From Deltaproteobacteria bacterium (GTDB lineage: Bacteria > Desulfobacterota > Dissulfuribacteria > Dissulfuribacterales > QOAL01), in the NCBI GenBank assembly GCA_027003115.1, contig JALWYS010000191.1, forward strand, positions 2,857 to 36,098: a DNA stretch of 33,242 nucleotides. Reading direction: 5' to 3'. Shown here one piece after another: positions 18,194-25,533 of the stretch. A program made the position numbers and the translations under genes. The notes under the pieces are model-generated. The model was not told where the DNA came from. It searched no databases and was given only the letters and a program-made list of their open reading frames with translations. Numbering within the stretch: the first letter of the stretch is position 1; every line of letters begins with the position of its first letter.

Positions 18194-18697
18194 TTGAACT
18201 TTACTGCTATAGATTTTGAAACAGCCAACCACAAAAGGCATAGCGCATGTGCAATTGGCCTTGTTTGCGTTAAAAACGGCAAAATTGAAAGAAAAAAGGC
18301 CTTTTTGATACGCCCGCCAGAGCCCTACTTCAGATTTACACACATCCACGGCATCACCTGGGAAGATGTCAAGGACGCCCCCACCTTCAGGGAGTTATGG
18401 CCGGAGATCAAACCGCTTATTGCGTCAGGAGACTTTATTGCCGCCCATAACGCACCCTTTGACAGGTCTGTGCTTTTACATACATGCAGTTTTTACGATA
18501 TCAAGCCCCCTTCTGTTGAATTTAAGTGCACTGTCCAGATTGCCCGAAAAATTTTGGGAATAAGGCCTGCGGGGCTTTCCAATGTGTGTAGGAGGCTTGG
18601 GATTTTGCTAAATCACCACGAGGCCCTTTCAGACGCCATTGCCTGTGCCAAGATCGTCTTACATGCTTTAGATGCAGGCAAAAATCAACTTTTTTAG
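18194..18697 (+). CDS. DEDDh-type 3'-5' exonuclease (DnaQ/PolC-epsilon-like)
   Basis: A compact 167-residue exonuclease of the DnaQ superfamily. Exo I is AIDFETA with Asp7 and Glu9, Exo II is AAHNAPFD with Asp90, and Exo III is HHEALSDA with His142 and Asp147. All DEDDh catalytic residues are therefore present. The protein contains only the nuclease domain. The start is a TTG at 18194, just after AGGTGGGAAGG, a reasonable ribosome site. It lies 15 bases downstream of the AAA ATPase. It may be a stand-alone proofreading or degradation nuclease, or act with the ATPase. The latter is inference. Confidence 0.88.
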   Translation: MNFTAIDFETANHKRHSACAIGLVCVKNGKIERKKAFLIRPPEPYFRFTHIHGITWEDVKDAPTFRELWPEIKPLIASGDFIAAHNAPFDRSVLLHTCSFYDIKPPSVEFKCTVQIARKILGIRPAGLSNVCRRLGILLNHHEALSDAIACAKIVLHALDAGKNQLF

Positions 18698-18774
18698 CAT
18701 TTTCTCTTAGGCCTTGAAAGGGCCTGCCATTGATCCTTGCCCGAGAAATTGCTTTAAAAAATTCAAAAGAGCCA

Positions 18775-18791
18775 AAATTTCATTGAAATTT
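18775..18791. repeat. 17-bp AT-rich dyad
   Basis: AAATTTCA and TGAAATTT flank a single T. Perfect 8-bp inverted repeat. Low complexity, so it could be chance, or an operator half of unknown regulator. Confidence 0.4.
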
Positions 18792-19075
18792 CCGATTATC
18801 ACTAAAAATCGCAAAGTATCTTAAATAAGACCGACTTCTTCACAGGCTTTGTAATTGTCTTTTCTCAGAGGTCTTGCTGATTTCCATGGTTTTTTTCTGG
18901 CAACGTTTCTTGAATTTTACAAGTACTCCACAAGAAGGATAGAATTTTTCCAAAAAACCTCTCAATCATTAATTTTCATTCATTTACAATCTTGCACCCC
19001 TCCGCTTGTATAAAAACCCAAATATGTGTGAAAAAAATAATAATCCTTAGTGATATTTCTAAATTGTAATAATAA

Positions 19076-19093
19076 TCACAAAATATATTGTGA
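19076..19093. promoter_or_regulatory. 18-bp dyad, candidate operator
   Basis: TCACAAAAT is followed by ATATTGTGA; eight of nine positions are symmetrical, with perfect TCACAA/TTGTGA arms. It lies 167 bases before the Mo oxidoreductase start codon. The arms use the same TTGTGA word as several redox regulators but in the opposite orientation, so I do not name a regulator. Confidence 0.4.
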
Positions 19094-19217
19094 AAGCTTT
19101 AATTTTCGCCAATTTTCTATATTTTTTATTGACAAATGACAAGAATTCGCTAACCATAAATAACTAGAGTCTTGACAATTTTATTTGTAAGGCAAAGCCA
19201 GAGCCAAGACCAGAGAG

Positions 19218-19237
19218 TTTGATCAGCAAAGATCAAA
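19218..19237 (+). promoter_or_regulatory. Leader hairpin before the operon's first ribosome site
   Basis: TTTGATC and GATCAAA form a perfect 7-bp stem with loop AGCAAA. It sits eight bases before the AAAAGGAG ribosome site of the Mo oxidoreductase. It may stabilise the long message or tune initiation (inference). Confidence 0.5.
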
Positions 19238-19259
19238 AAAGCAAAAAGGAGATTGCAGT

Positions 19260-21344
19260 ATGGCAAGTTCTGTTTACAGCATCTGTGGAATGTGTGCAGT
19301 CCGTTGCCCGATTCGCGTAGAAGTTGAAGACGGCAGGGTCTCCTGGATAGAAGGCAATGCCAACGATCCAGGGATGGGAACAAGCCTTTGTGCCAAGGGT
19401 ATTGCCGGCAGGGCACTGCTTTACGACGACGAAAGGCTTCAGTACCCGATGATAAGGGATGGAGAGCGTGGATCTGGCAAATGGAAAAGGGTTTCATGGG
19501 ATGAGGCCTATGACTTTGTGACTTCTAAACTCAAGGAGATCATGCAAAAGCATGGTGCAAGAGCGGTGATGCTGAGCGACAGAGGCGGTCCCTTTGCAGA
19601 CATGAGAAAGGCCTTCATGAAGGCTATAGGTTCTCCAAACTACTGCAATCATGATTGTACCTGCGGAAGAAATACCCATCATGCGTCAAAGTCCGTGTAC
19701 GGTCTGGGAAGAAAGGGCCTGGCTTATGATTTCAAAAATGCGAAACAGATCGTGCTCTTTGGCAGGAACATGGCGGAATCCTTCAAAGTGAAGGAGGTCA
19801 AGTCCTTCATGCAAGGGGTCAAAAAAGGTGCAAAGGTCACCTATATTGATCCGAGGGCAGCGCTAACGGCCTCAAAGTCCGCAAGGTACTGGCAGATACG
19901 GCCTGGCACCGACTACGCCCTTCTTTTGGCAATAGCCAATGTCATTTTGAAAGACGGCCTTTACGACAAGGAATTCGTGAAGAAGTATGTTACGGGAATT
20001 ACCAAGTTCAAAAATTTTGTAAAGGGTTACACACCTTCATGGGCGGAAAAGGAGACGGGTATTCCTGCAGATGAGATCGTTTCCTTTTGTAAGGATATAG
20101 CAGCAGATAAGCCGCAAGTCATCTTCCATCCAGGTTGGCACCTTTCCAGATATAATGATTCCTTTTATGCGAGCCGCATGATCCATATCATGAATGTCTT
20201 GATGGGAAATATTGAGGTCCCTGGTGGCCAGTTTTATCCTAAGGCGCCTAAAGACGCCGGATACAAGGGGCTAAAGAGTTTAGGAGCCGACATTCCCAAG
20301 GTTGAAGAAAAGAGAGCAGATGGCTGTGGGTGGAAATACAAGCGATTTGACGCAGGCCCTGGCCTTCTGCACCTTATGTACGAAGCTATTGAAACAGAGG
20401 ATCCCTATCCAATAAAGGCCTACTTTGTTGTTAGGCATGACCCACTGCTGGCCCTTCCGGATCCTGAGGAACAAAAACGTATTCTAAACAAGCTTGATCT
20501 CATTGTGGTTGTTGACGTCAACTACAGTGAAACCTTTGGCTTTGCCGACGTGATCTTGCCTGAAAGCACATATCTTGAGCGCGACACCATGATGAGAACC
20601 GACAAGGGGCTTAAGCCTGGTTTCAGTATGAGAAAAAAGGCCGTGGAGCCCGTTTATGATACCAAGGCAGGCTGGGAGATCTGGACCGAGCTTGCCCACA
20701 GACTGGGAAAGGGCAATTATTTCCCGTACAAGACCATTGAGGATATCTGGAGGTATCAGCTTCAAGATACAGACATCAAGCTTCAGGACTTTGACGAAAA
20801 GGGCTTTGTCCAGCTTACCAAAGAGCCCATCTGGTATGACAGAAACAAGCTGAAGTTTCCTACCCCTTCTGGGAAAATAGAGCTGATTTCCAAGAAGCTG
20901 GAAGACGAGGGCATTCCCTCTTTTATCCCCTACGAAAGTCCCAAAAAGCCTGAAAAGGGCGAATTCAGACTCCTTTTTGGACGTACTGGCTATCAAACCC
21001 ACGGCCAGACAACCAATAATCCCATCATTTCCGAGCTCATGGGTACCAATTGTCTTTGGATAAACACCCAGGCAGCCAAGGAACTTGGCATTAAGGATGG
21101 CCAGGAGGTCGTTGTTAGCAACAAAGGTGTGACTGGAAAGATAAAGGCCAGGGTTACGGATTTTATACATCCTGAAGCTGTCTTCATGCTGCACGGCTAT
21201 GGCCGTTCAATCCCATTCCAGACCAGGGCCTACAAAAAGGGTCTGGCGGACCAGGTGTTCATGAAGGGGTTGTTGAAGGTTTGGGACAAGGCAGGAGGGA
21301 GCGTCTCTCTTTGTGAGTCCTTTGTAAAGGTCACGCCTGCATAA
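19260..21344 (+). CDS. Molybdopterin oxidoreductase catalytic subunit (polysulfide/thiosulfate reductase-like), cytoplasmic
   Basis: A 694-residue Mo-bis-pyranopterin enzyme of the DMSO-reductase superfamily, closest by eye to PhsA/PsrA. The N-terminal iron-sulfur site uses Cys9, Cys12, Cys16 and Cys44. In the family pattern HxxxC after GSPN, the predicted Mo ligand is Cys135 (not selenocysteine). Cofactor-binding segments such as VILPESTYLERD and the C-terminal FPTPSGKIEL/NTQAAKELGIKDGQEVVVSN molydopterin-dinucleotide-binding domain are present. PhsA/PsrA proteins normally have a twin-arginine signal; this one starts directly at the cluster site, so it should stay in the cytoplasm. It has an AAAAGGAG ribosome site. 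A ferredoxin follows after 12 bases and nuoA after that, suggesting that it feeds complex I (inference). The substrate is unknown. Confidence 0.88.
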   Translation: MASSVYSICGMCAVRCPIRVEVEDGRVSWIEGNANDPGMGTSLCAKGIAGRALLYDDERLQYPMIRDGERGSGKWKRVSWDEAYDFVTSKLKEIMQKHGARAVMLSDRGGPFADMRKAFMKAIGSPNYCNHDCTCGRNTHHASKSVYGLGRKGLAYDFKNAKQIVLFGRNMAESFKVKEVKSFMQGVKKGAKVTYIDPRAALTASKSARYWQIRPGTDYALLLAIANVILKDGLYDKEFVKKYVTGITKFKNFVKGYTPSWAEKETGIPADEIVSFCKDIAADKPQVIFHPGWHLSRYNDSFYASRMIHIMNVLMGNIEVPGGQFYPKAPKDAGYKGLKSLGADIPKVEEKRADGCGWKYKRFDAGPGLLHLMYEAIETEDPYPIKAYFVVRHDPLLALPDPEEQKRILNKLDLIVVVDVNYSETFGFADVILPESTYLERDTMMRTDKGLKPGFSMRKKAVEPVYDTKAGWEIWTELAHRLGKGNYFPYKTIEDIWRYQLQDTDIKLQDFDEKGFVQLTKEPIWYDRNKLKFPTPSGKIELISKKLEDEGIPSFIPYESPKKPEKGEFRLLFGRTGYQTHGQTTNNPIISELMGTNCLWINTQAAKELGIKDGQEVVVSNKGVTGKIKARVTDFIHPEAVFMLHGYGRSIPFQTRAYKKGLADQVFMKGLLKVWDKAGGSVSLCESFVKVTPA

Positions 21345-21356
21345 GGAGGGTATGAA

Positions 21357-21860
21357 ATGAGCAAATATCACGTTGAACAGGATATGACCCTTTGTATTGG
21401 CTGCTTGGCCTGCGAAGCAGCATGCAAGGACAAAAACAATGTTCCGGTTGGTTCCCACTACTGCAAGATGATACCCGTGGGGCCCAGGATGGTACGGAAT
21501 GTACCTGTGATCCAATATGTCTACATGGCTTGTTTCCACTGTGAAAAGCCCTGGTGTGTGGATGCCTGTCCCACAGGCGCTATGCAGAAACGGGAAAAGG
21601 ACGGGATCGTCTTCGTGGATGCAGAACTGTGTGTGGGTTGCAAGGCGTGCATCAAGGCTTGTCCTTGGGGGGTGCCCCAGTGGGATTCCAACACGGGAAA
21701 GGTTGGCAAGTGCGACCTTTGCAAGGACAGGATCGATCAGGGGCTTAAGCCCGCCTGTGTGACCAAGTGCACAACCGGCTCCCTGCAGTTTCTGACGCCG
21801 GAAGAGGCCTCTGAGAAAAAACGCAGGGATTTTGCCGAACAGATGCTGAAAACGGCTTAA
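21357..21860 (+). CDS. Four-cluster [4Fe-4S] ferredoxin subunit (PsrB/PhsB/DmsB type)
   Basis: A 167-residue electron-transfer protein with sixteen cysteines in four groups: 13/16/19/23, 59/62/67/71, 92/95/98/102 and 119/122/134/138. This is the standard four [4Fe-4S] pattern of the beta subunits of DMSO-reductase-family enzymes. There is no signal peptide and no membrane helix, in agreement with a cytoplasmic partner of the preceding Mo subunit. Usually such a pair is followed by a membrane anchor (NrfD type); none is present here and nuoA follows after 12 bases. It has a good AGGAGGG ribosome site. It is proposed to pass electrons from the Mo enzyme to the complex I peripheral arm (inference). 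Confidence 0.93.
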   Translation: MSKYHVEQDMTLCIGCLACEAACKDKNNVPVGSHYCKMIPVGPRMVRNVPVIQYVYMACFHCEKPWCVDACPTGAMQKREKDGIVFVDAELCVGCKACIKACPWGVPQWDSNTGKVGKCDLCKDRIDQGLKPACVTKCTTGSLQFLTPEEASEKKRRDFAEQMLKTA

Positions 21861-21872
21861 GAAAGGCGAATC

Positions 21873-22250
21873 ATGACACCGGGAACTTATCTACCAACCG
21901 AGTACCTGCCCGTACTGATAATGCTCCTTTTTGCAACGGGCTTTGGAGTTGTGACCCTTTGGGTGGGGAAATTCTTCAGGCTGAGAAGGCCCTATGCTGA
22001 GAAGCTTGAGGCCTATGAATCTGGAAACCCGCCATCGGCGCCTCCAAGGTTCAGGTTCTCCATCAAGTTTTATCTCATTGCCATTTTGTTCGTGGTTTTT
22101 GATGTGGAGGCCATTTTTCTTTATCCGTGGGCGCTGGTTTACGACAATATCGGCATCTTTGCCGTGATAGAGATGTTTCTTTTCATATTCTTGCTTCTCG
22201 TAGGATATGCATATGCTTGGCGAAAGGAGGCCTTGGAGTGGGAAAGATAA
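21873..22250 (+). CDS. nuoA: NADH-quinone oxidoreductase subunit A
   Basis: Small membrane subunit of complex I, 125 residues, with three hydrophobic helices (about 8-32, 64-86, 95-115). The family signature is clear: YESGNPP in the cytoplasmic loop that helps shape the quinone site, and FDVEAIFLYPWA in TM2 with the conserved acidic residues. It starts with ATG 12 bases after the ferredoxin. Its last 13 bases overlap nuoB. This overlap carries the nuoB ribosome site AAAGGAGG. Confidence 0.96.
   Translation: MTPGTYLPTEYLPVLIMLLFATGFGVVTLWVGKFFRLRRPYAEKLEAYESGNPPSAPPRFRFSIKFYLIAILFVVFDVEAIFLYPWALVYDNIGIFAVIEMFLFIFLLLVGYAYAWRKEALEWER
22223..22230 (+). promoter_or_regulatory. Ribosome binding site that sets the nuoB start
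   Basis: AAAGGAGG, seven bases before the GTG at 22238 and inside the 3' end of nuoA. It shows that translation is set up to begin upstream of the in-frame TGA and not at the ATG codons after it. Confidence 0.85.
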
Positions 22251-22759
22251 CCTCCCCGGATCTAGTGCCAGTGGCTGAAGGCATCAAGGTTATACCTGGC
22301 GCAAATACGTTTTTGATGCAGTTTGACAAGATTGTTAACTGGAGCCGAGCTGGCTCCATCTGGCCCGTCACATTTGGCTTGGCCTGATGCGCCATTGAAA
22401 TGATGGCTGCTGGAAGCAGCCACCACGATCTGGACCGCTTTGGAATAATCTTCAGGGCAAGTCCAAGACAGGCTGACGCCATGATAGTGGCAGGCACTGT
22501 CACCCAGAAAATGGCCCCGGTGGTTCGGAGGGTTTACGACCAGATGCCAGAACCAAGGTACGTCATTGCCATGGGAAGCTGTGCATGCAGCGGTGGCGTA
22601 TTCAAGACCTATCATACCGTTCAGGGAGTTGATGAGTTTTTACCTGTTGATGTGTACGTGCCAGGGTGTCCGCCAAGGCCCGAAGCACTGCTGGAAGGCT
22701 TTATTCAGCTCCAGCAGAAGATGATGAAGGAGGAAATGAGGTGGAGCCGCTGGAGATAG
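22238..22759 (+). CDS. nuoB: NADH-quinone oxidoreductase subunit B, probable selenoprotein (in-frame UGA read as Sec50)
   Basis: NuoB carries cluster N2, the last iron-sulfur centre before quinone. The full frame from GTG 22238 gives 173 residues if the TGA at 22385-22387 is read through. The family segment is normally [15 protein letters not shown]; here it reads [17 protein letters not shown], so TGA replaces the first of the two adjacent Cys ligands (Sec50, Cys51). The other ligands are intact: Cys115 in MGSCACSGG and Cys144 in [10 protein letters not shown]. The sequence before and after the TGA is fully conserved, the gene overlaps nuoA by 13 bases and nuoC by 19, and a SECIS-like hairpin follows the TGA. 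Automated annotation would probably give a truncated gene starting near 22400 or a pseudogene. The alternative is a sequencing error or true nonsense mutation. Confidence 0.8.
22404..22422 (+). promoter_or_regulatory. SECIS-like hairpin downstream of the nuoB UGA
   Basis: TGGCTGCT (22404-22411) pairs perfectly with AGCAGCCA (22415-22422) around the loop GGA. The stem begins 16 bases after the UGA and the first loop base is the 25th. Bacterial SECIS elements have a short stem with a small apical loop that contains G in the first two positions, roughly 16-37 bases after the UGA, and are recognised by SelB. The geometry fits. The hairpin lies within the coding codons for AAGSSH. Confidence 0.7.
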
Positions 22760-23331
22760 CAAGGAAATTACAGGAGAGGTTCCCAGACCAGGTTATTGAA
22801 GTCACGGAATGTCGTGACCAGGTGGGAATCGTGGTCAGGAAGGACAGGATAGTGGAGATGCTTCGCTGGCTGCATGATGACCCATCCATGCAGTTCAACC
22901 ATCTGGCCGATCTATGTGGTGTTGACTACCTGGGTAAAAAGGACGTGCGTTTCGAGGTGGTTTACAACCTCTATTCCATTTCCCGCAGACACCGTATCCG
23001 CATACGTGCCCAGGTTCCAGAGGATGACTGCCAGATAGATTCTGTCACCTCCATCTGGATGGGTGCAGACTGGCATGAAAGGGAATGTTTTGATCTTTTT
23101 GGCATTACCTTCAACAACCATCCTGACATGAGGCGGATACTGCTTCCTGAAGACTGGGAAGGGTACCCGCTAAGAAAGGATTACCCGCTGGACGGTGGAG
23201 GCAAGAACTGGAAGGGTTATGACGAGGTCTTGGAAAAGTCAAAGAGGTTGAGGAAGTACGATTTTTACGGACAGTACCAGGATCCCACCAAGAAGACAGG
23301 GTTGGAAGAAGATGCAAGAGAACAAAGCTGA
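22741..23331 (+). CDS. nuoC: NADH-quinone oxidoreductase subunit C
   Basis: Peripheral-arm complex I subunit (30 kDa type), 196 residues. Family features are [14 protein letters not shown], the [18 protein letters not shown] strand, and the C-terminal signature [45 protein letters not shown]. The GTG at 22741 is chosen because it follows AAGGAGG and gives the usual NuoC N-terminus; the frame remains open further back into nuoB but that part is not NuoC-like. It overlaps nuoB by 19 bases and nuoD by 20, so NuoC synthesis is probably coupled to passage of ribosomes through nuoB, including its UGA. Confidence 0.95.
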   Translation: MEPLEIARKLQERFPDQVIEVTECRDQVGIVVRKDRIVEMLRWLHDDPSMQFNHLADLCGVDYLGKKDVRFEVVYNLYSISRRHRIRIRAQVPEDDCQIDSVTSIWMGADWHERECFDLFGITFNNHPDMRRILLPEDWEGYPLRKDYPLDGGGKNWKGYDEVLEKSKRLRKYDFYGQYQDPTKKTGLEEDAREQS

Positions 23332-24535
23332 ATCAAAAGAAATAGTCAGGGAGGAAATGGCCTACGAGCCCTATACCATTGCCATGGGGCCTCAGCATCC
23401 AGCCACACACGGGGTGCTCAAGCTGGATCTGGAACTGGATGGTGAAACCATTTTGAACTGTACGCCCACAGTAGGCTTTCTTCACAGGGGTGTTGAAAAG
23501 CTTGCAGAAAACCTCTCCTATGCCCAGACACTGCCCCTTACGGATCGCCTGGACTACATCGCATCAATGGCCAACAATGTTGCCTACAGCATTGCCGTGG
23601 AAAAACTTCTGGGCATAGAGGTTCCCATGAGGGCCAAATACATAAGGACCATCGTCATGGAGATGGCAAGGCTTACCGGGCACCTTCTGTGGCTTGCAAC
23701 CCATGCCCTTGATATTGGTGCCATGACGGTATTCCTGTACTGTTTCAGGGAAAGGGAGAACCTCCTTGACATGTTCGAGGAGATTTGTGGCGCCCGTCTG
23801 ACAACAAGCTATACATGTGTAGGTGGTGTCAGGCAGGACGTAACAGGCCATTTCCTTGAAAGCCTCCATGCCTTCACCGAGGATTTTCCTTCCAAGATCG
23901 CTGAGTATGAGACATTGATCGACAAGAACCGCATCTGGCTAAAGAGAACCCAGGGGGTTGGAGTGGTATCTGCCGAGGATGCGGTCAGTCTTGGGCTTAC
24001 AGGGCCAACGCTAAGGGGATCGGGTGTCGATTATGACGTACGCAAACACATGCCCTACGATGCGTATCCCTACGTGGATTTCGAGGTGCCAATAGGCTCA
24101 AAGGGGGATGTATATGACAGGTACCGTTGCCGCATGGAGGAGATGCATCAGTCTAACTCCATTATCAGGCAGTGCATAGAGGCCCTGCCCAAGGGGCCAA
24201 TTTGTGCACCTGACGCTCCTGACCTGGTGATGCCCTATGGAGTACAAAAAAAGGTGGCAGCAGATGCAACCTTTGCTTCCGGTGTCATAAAACTTATGAG
24301 GGACAATGAGCACTACATCGATGGAGATGTCTATGTATCAGCAGAGGTCCCAAAGGGAGAGCTGGGATTTTACTTCGTAAGTGATGGGAGGGGCGTGCCA
24401 TACAGGATGCACATTCGCTCCCCCTCCTACATCCATATTGGCGCTTTGCCTTTCATGTGCAAGGGCCAGATGGTGGCAGATGTCATAGCAATAATAGGTA
24501 GTGTGGACGTAGTCCTGGGAGAGTGTGACAGATAA
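23312..24535 (+). CDS. nuoD: NADH-quinone oxidoreductase subunit D
   Basis: The 49-kDa-type subunit, 407 residues, that forms the quinone pocket together with NuoB. The N-terminal GPQHPATHG (26-34) contains the conserved histidine near quinone; RLDY further on carries the conserved tyrosine. Other signatures are [37 protein letters not shown] and the C-terminal [11 protein letters not shown]. It is separate from nuoC (no CD fusion). It starts at ATG 23312 inside the end of nuoC and is followed by nuoH after 14 bases. Confidence 0.97.
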   Translation: MQENKAESKEIVREEMAYEPYTIAMGPQHPATHGVLKLDLELDGETILNCTPTVGFLHRGVEKLAENLSYAQTLPLTDRLDYIASMANNVAYSIAVEKLLGIEVPMRAKYIRTIVMEMARLTGHLLWLATHALDIGAMTVFLYCFRERENLLDMFEEICGARLTTSYTCVGGVRQDVTGHFLESLHAFTEDFPSKIAEYETLIDKNRIWLKRTQGVGVVSAEDAVSLGLTGPTLRGSGVDYDVRKHMPYDAYPYVDFEVPIGSKGDVYDRYRCRMEEMHQSNSIIRQCIEALPKGPICAPDAPDLVMPYGVQKKVAADATFASGVIKLMRDNEHYIDGDVYVSAEVPKGELGFYFVSDGRGVPYRMHIRSPSYIHIGALPFMCKGQMVADVIAIIGSVDVVLGECDR

Positions 24536-24549
24536 GGATTGGGGGATAA

Positions 24550-25518
24550 ATGGAACTGTTATGGATCCTCATTAAAATCTTGATTGTTTTTGCGGTGGTT
24601 ATGCTTCATGTAATGTACGCCACCTACTTTGAGCGCAAGGTAATAGGTCATATGCAGGTGCGTATGGGGCCCATGAGGGTTGGACCCCACGGTATACTGC
24701 AACCAATAGCAGACGGTCTTAAGCTTTTTTTCAAGGAAGACATCATGCCCACAGTGGCAGACAAAAAAGTCTTCTACGCAGCACCACTCATATGTCTCAT
24801 CTCTGCCCTTAGTGCAGTAGCGGTTATTCCCTTTTTCGAAGGCTTTGCCATTGCAAATATCAATATTGGGATCCTTTATATCTTTGCAATGAGTTCCCTT
24901 GCCTCATATGGTGTGGTGCTTGCTGGATGGTCGTCCAACTCCAAGTATTCTTTTCTTGGAGGCCTTCGCTCATCAGCCCAGGTCATAAGCTATGAGATTG
25001 CCATGGGGCTGAGTCTTGTAGGAGTAATGATGCTCTCTGGCTCCCTGAACCTGACAGACATAGTTCATGCCCAGATGAAGAGCCCCTTCAAGATATACCT
25101 TATTCCCCAAATAATAGGATTCTTCGTATTTGTCATTGCCATGTTTGCCGAGACCAACCGCACACCCTTCGATTTGCCAGAGGCGGAATCGGAACTGGTT
25201 GCAGGCTACTGCACCGAGTACAGCGGTATGCGCTTCGCCCTGTTTTTCATGGCGGAATACATTGGCATGATTGTCATGTCATGTCTTGCAGTGGTGTGCT
25301 TTCTGGGAGGCTGGAGCGGGCCCTTTGACGTGCCTGGGATTCCATTCTTCTGGTTCCTCATCAAGGTCTACTTCTTTATTTTCGTTTACTACTGGGTAAG
25401 GGCTACGCTTCCGCGTTACAGGTACGATCAGCTCATGGCCCTTGGCTGGAAGGTGTTAATCCCACTCGCCCTGTTCAATATTGTGCTGACAGGGACAATA
25501 AAGTCCATGTTTGGATAA
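24550..25518 (+). CDS. nuoH: NADH-quinone oxidoreductase subunit H
   Basis: Membrane subunit (ND1 type) of 322 residues with about eight helices, which links the quinone site to the proton path. Family signatures are FERKVIGHMQVRMGPMRVGPHGILQPIADGLKLFFKED near the N-terminus, ETNRTPFDLPEAESELVAGYCTEYSGMRFALFFMAEY in the central loop with its acidic residues, and RATLPRYRYDQLMALGWKVLIPLAL at the C-terminus. It starts 14 bases after nuoD. Confidence 0.97.
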   Translation: MELLWILIKILIVFAVVMLHVMYATYFERKVIGHMQVRMGPMRVGPHGILQPIADGLKLFFKEDIMPTVADKKVFYAAPLICLISALSAVAVIPFFEGFAIANINIGILYIFAMSSLASYGVVLAGWSSNSKYSFLGGLRSSAQVISYEIAMGLSLVGVMMLSGSLNLTDIVHAQMKSPFKIYLIPQIIGFFVFVIAMFAETNRTPFDLPEAESELVAGYCTEYSGMRFALFFMAEYIGMIVMSCLAVVCFLGGWSGPFDVPGIPFFWFLIKVYFFIFVYYWVRATLPRYRYDQLMALGWKVLIPLALFNIVLTGTIKSMFG

Positions 25519-25533
25519 TTCAGGCAGGTTGCT

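Larger units (their letters stand above)
18698..19259. other. AT-rich gene-free region upstream of the Mo/complex I operon
   Basis: 562 bases with no credible gene on either strand and clearly AT-richer than its surroundings. It holds a 17-base dyad (18775-18791), an 18-base dyad (19076-19093), two TTGACA hexamers (19129-19134 and 19172-19177) without good -10 boxes at standard spacing, and a leader hairpin (19218-19237). It is the only place for a promoter of the 13-gene operon that begins at 19260. No terminator for the exonuclease gene is evident. Confidence 0.7.

Noticed and set aside
18709-18725. AGGCC/GGCCT hairpin after the exonuclease gene as a terminator
   Set aside because: Only five base pairs and no T-run after it.
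20484-21194. A 236-codon frame on the minus strand inside the Mo oxidoreductase gene
   Set aside because: No family resemblance or ribosome site; it lies fully opposite a well-conserved gene and is a shadow.
22127-22387. A separate small gene ending at the TGA in nuoB
   Set aside because: Its last third is the NuoB N-terminus and the first part is nuoA read in another frame. It is not an independent gene.
22400-22759. A short nuoB-like gene starting at ATG 22400, after the TGA
   Set aside because: It would lack the N-terminal third and two of four N2 ligands, and has no ribosome site. The upstream frame 22238-22384 is clearly NuoB and has AAAGGAGG in front of GTG.
23312-24535. Loss of the quinone-binding tyrosine in NuoD (LPLTDRLDY instead of the usual PYTDR)
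   Set aside because: The changed position is an earlier, less critical tyrosine. The quinone-contacting tyrosine of the RxDY motif is still there, as is the histidine in HPATHG. Based on my recollection of the Thermus subunit alignment.
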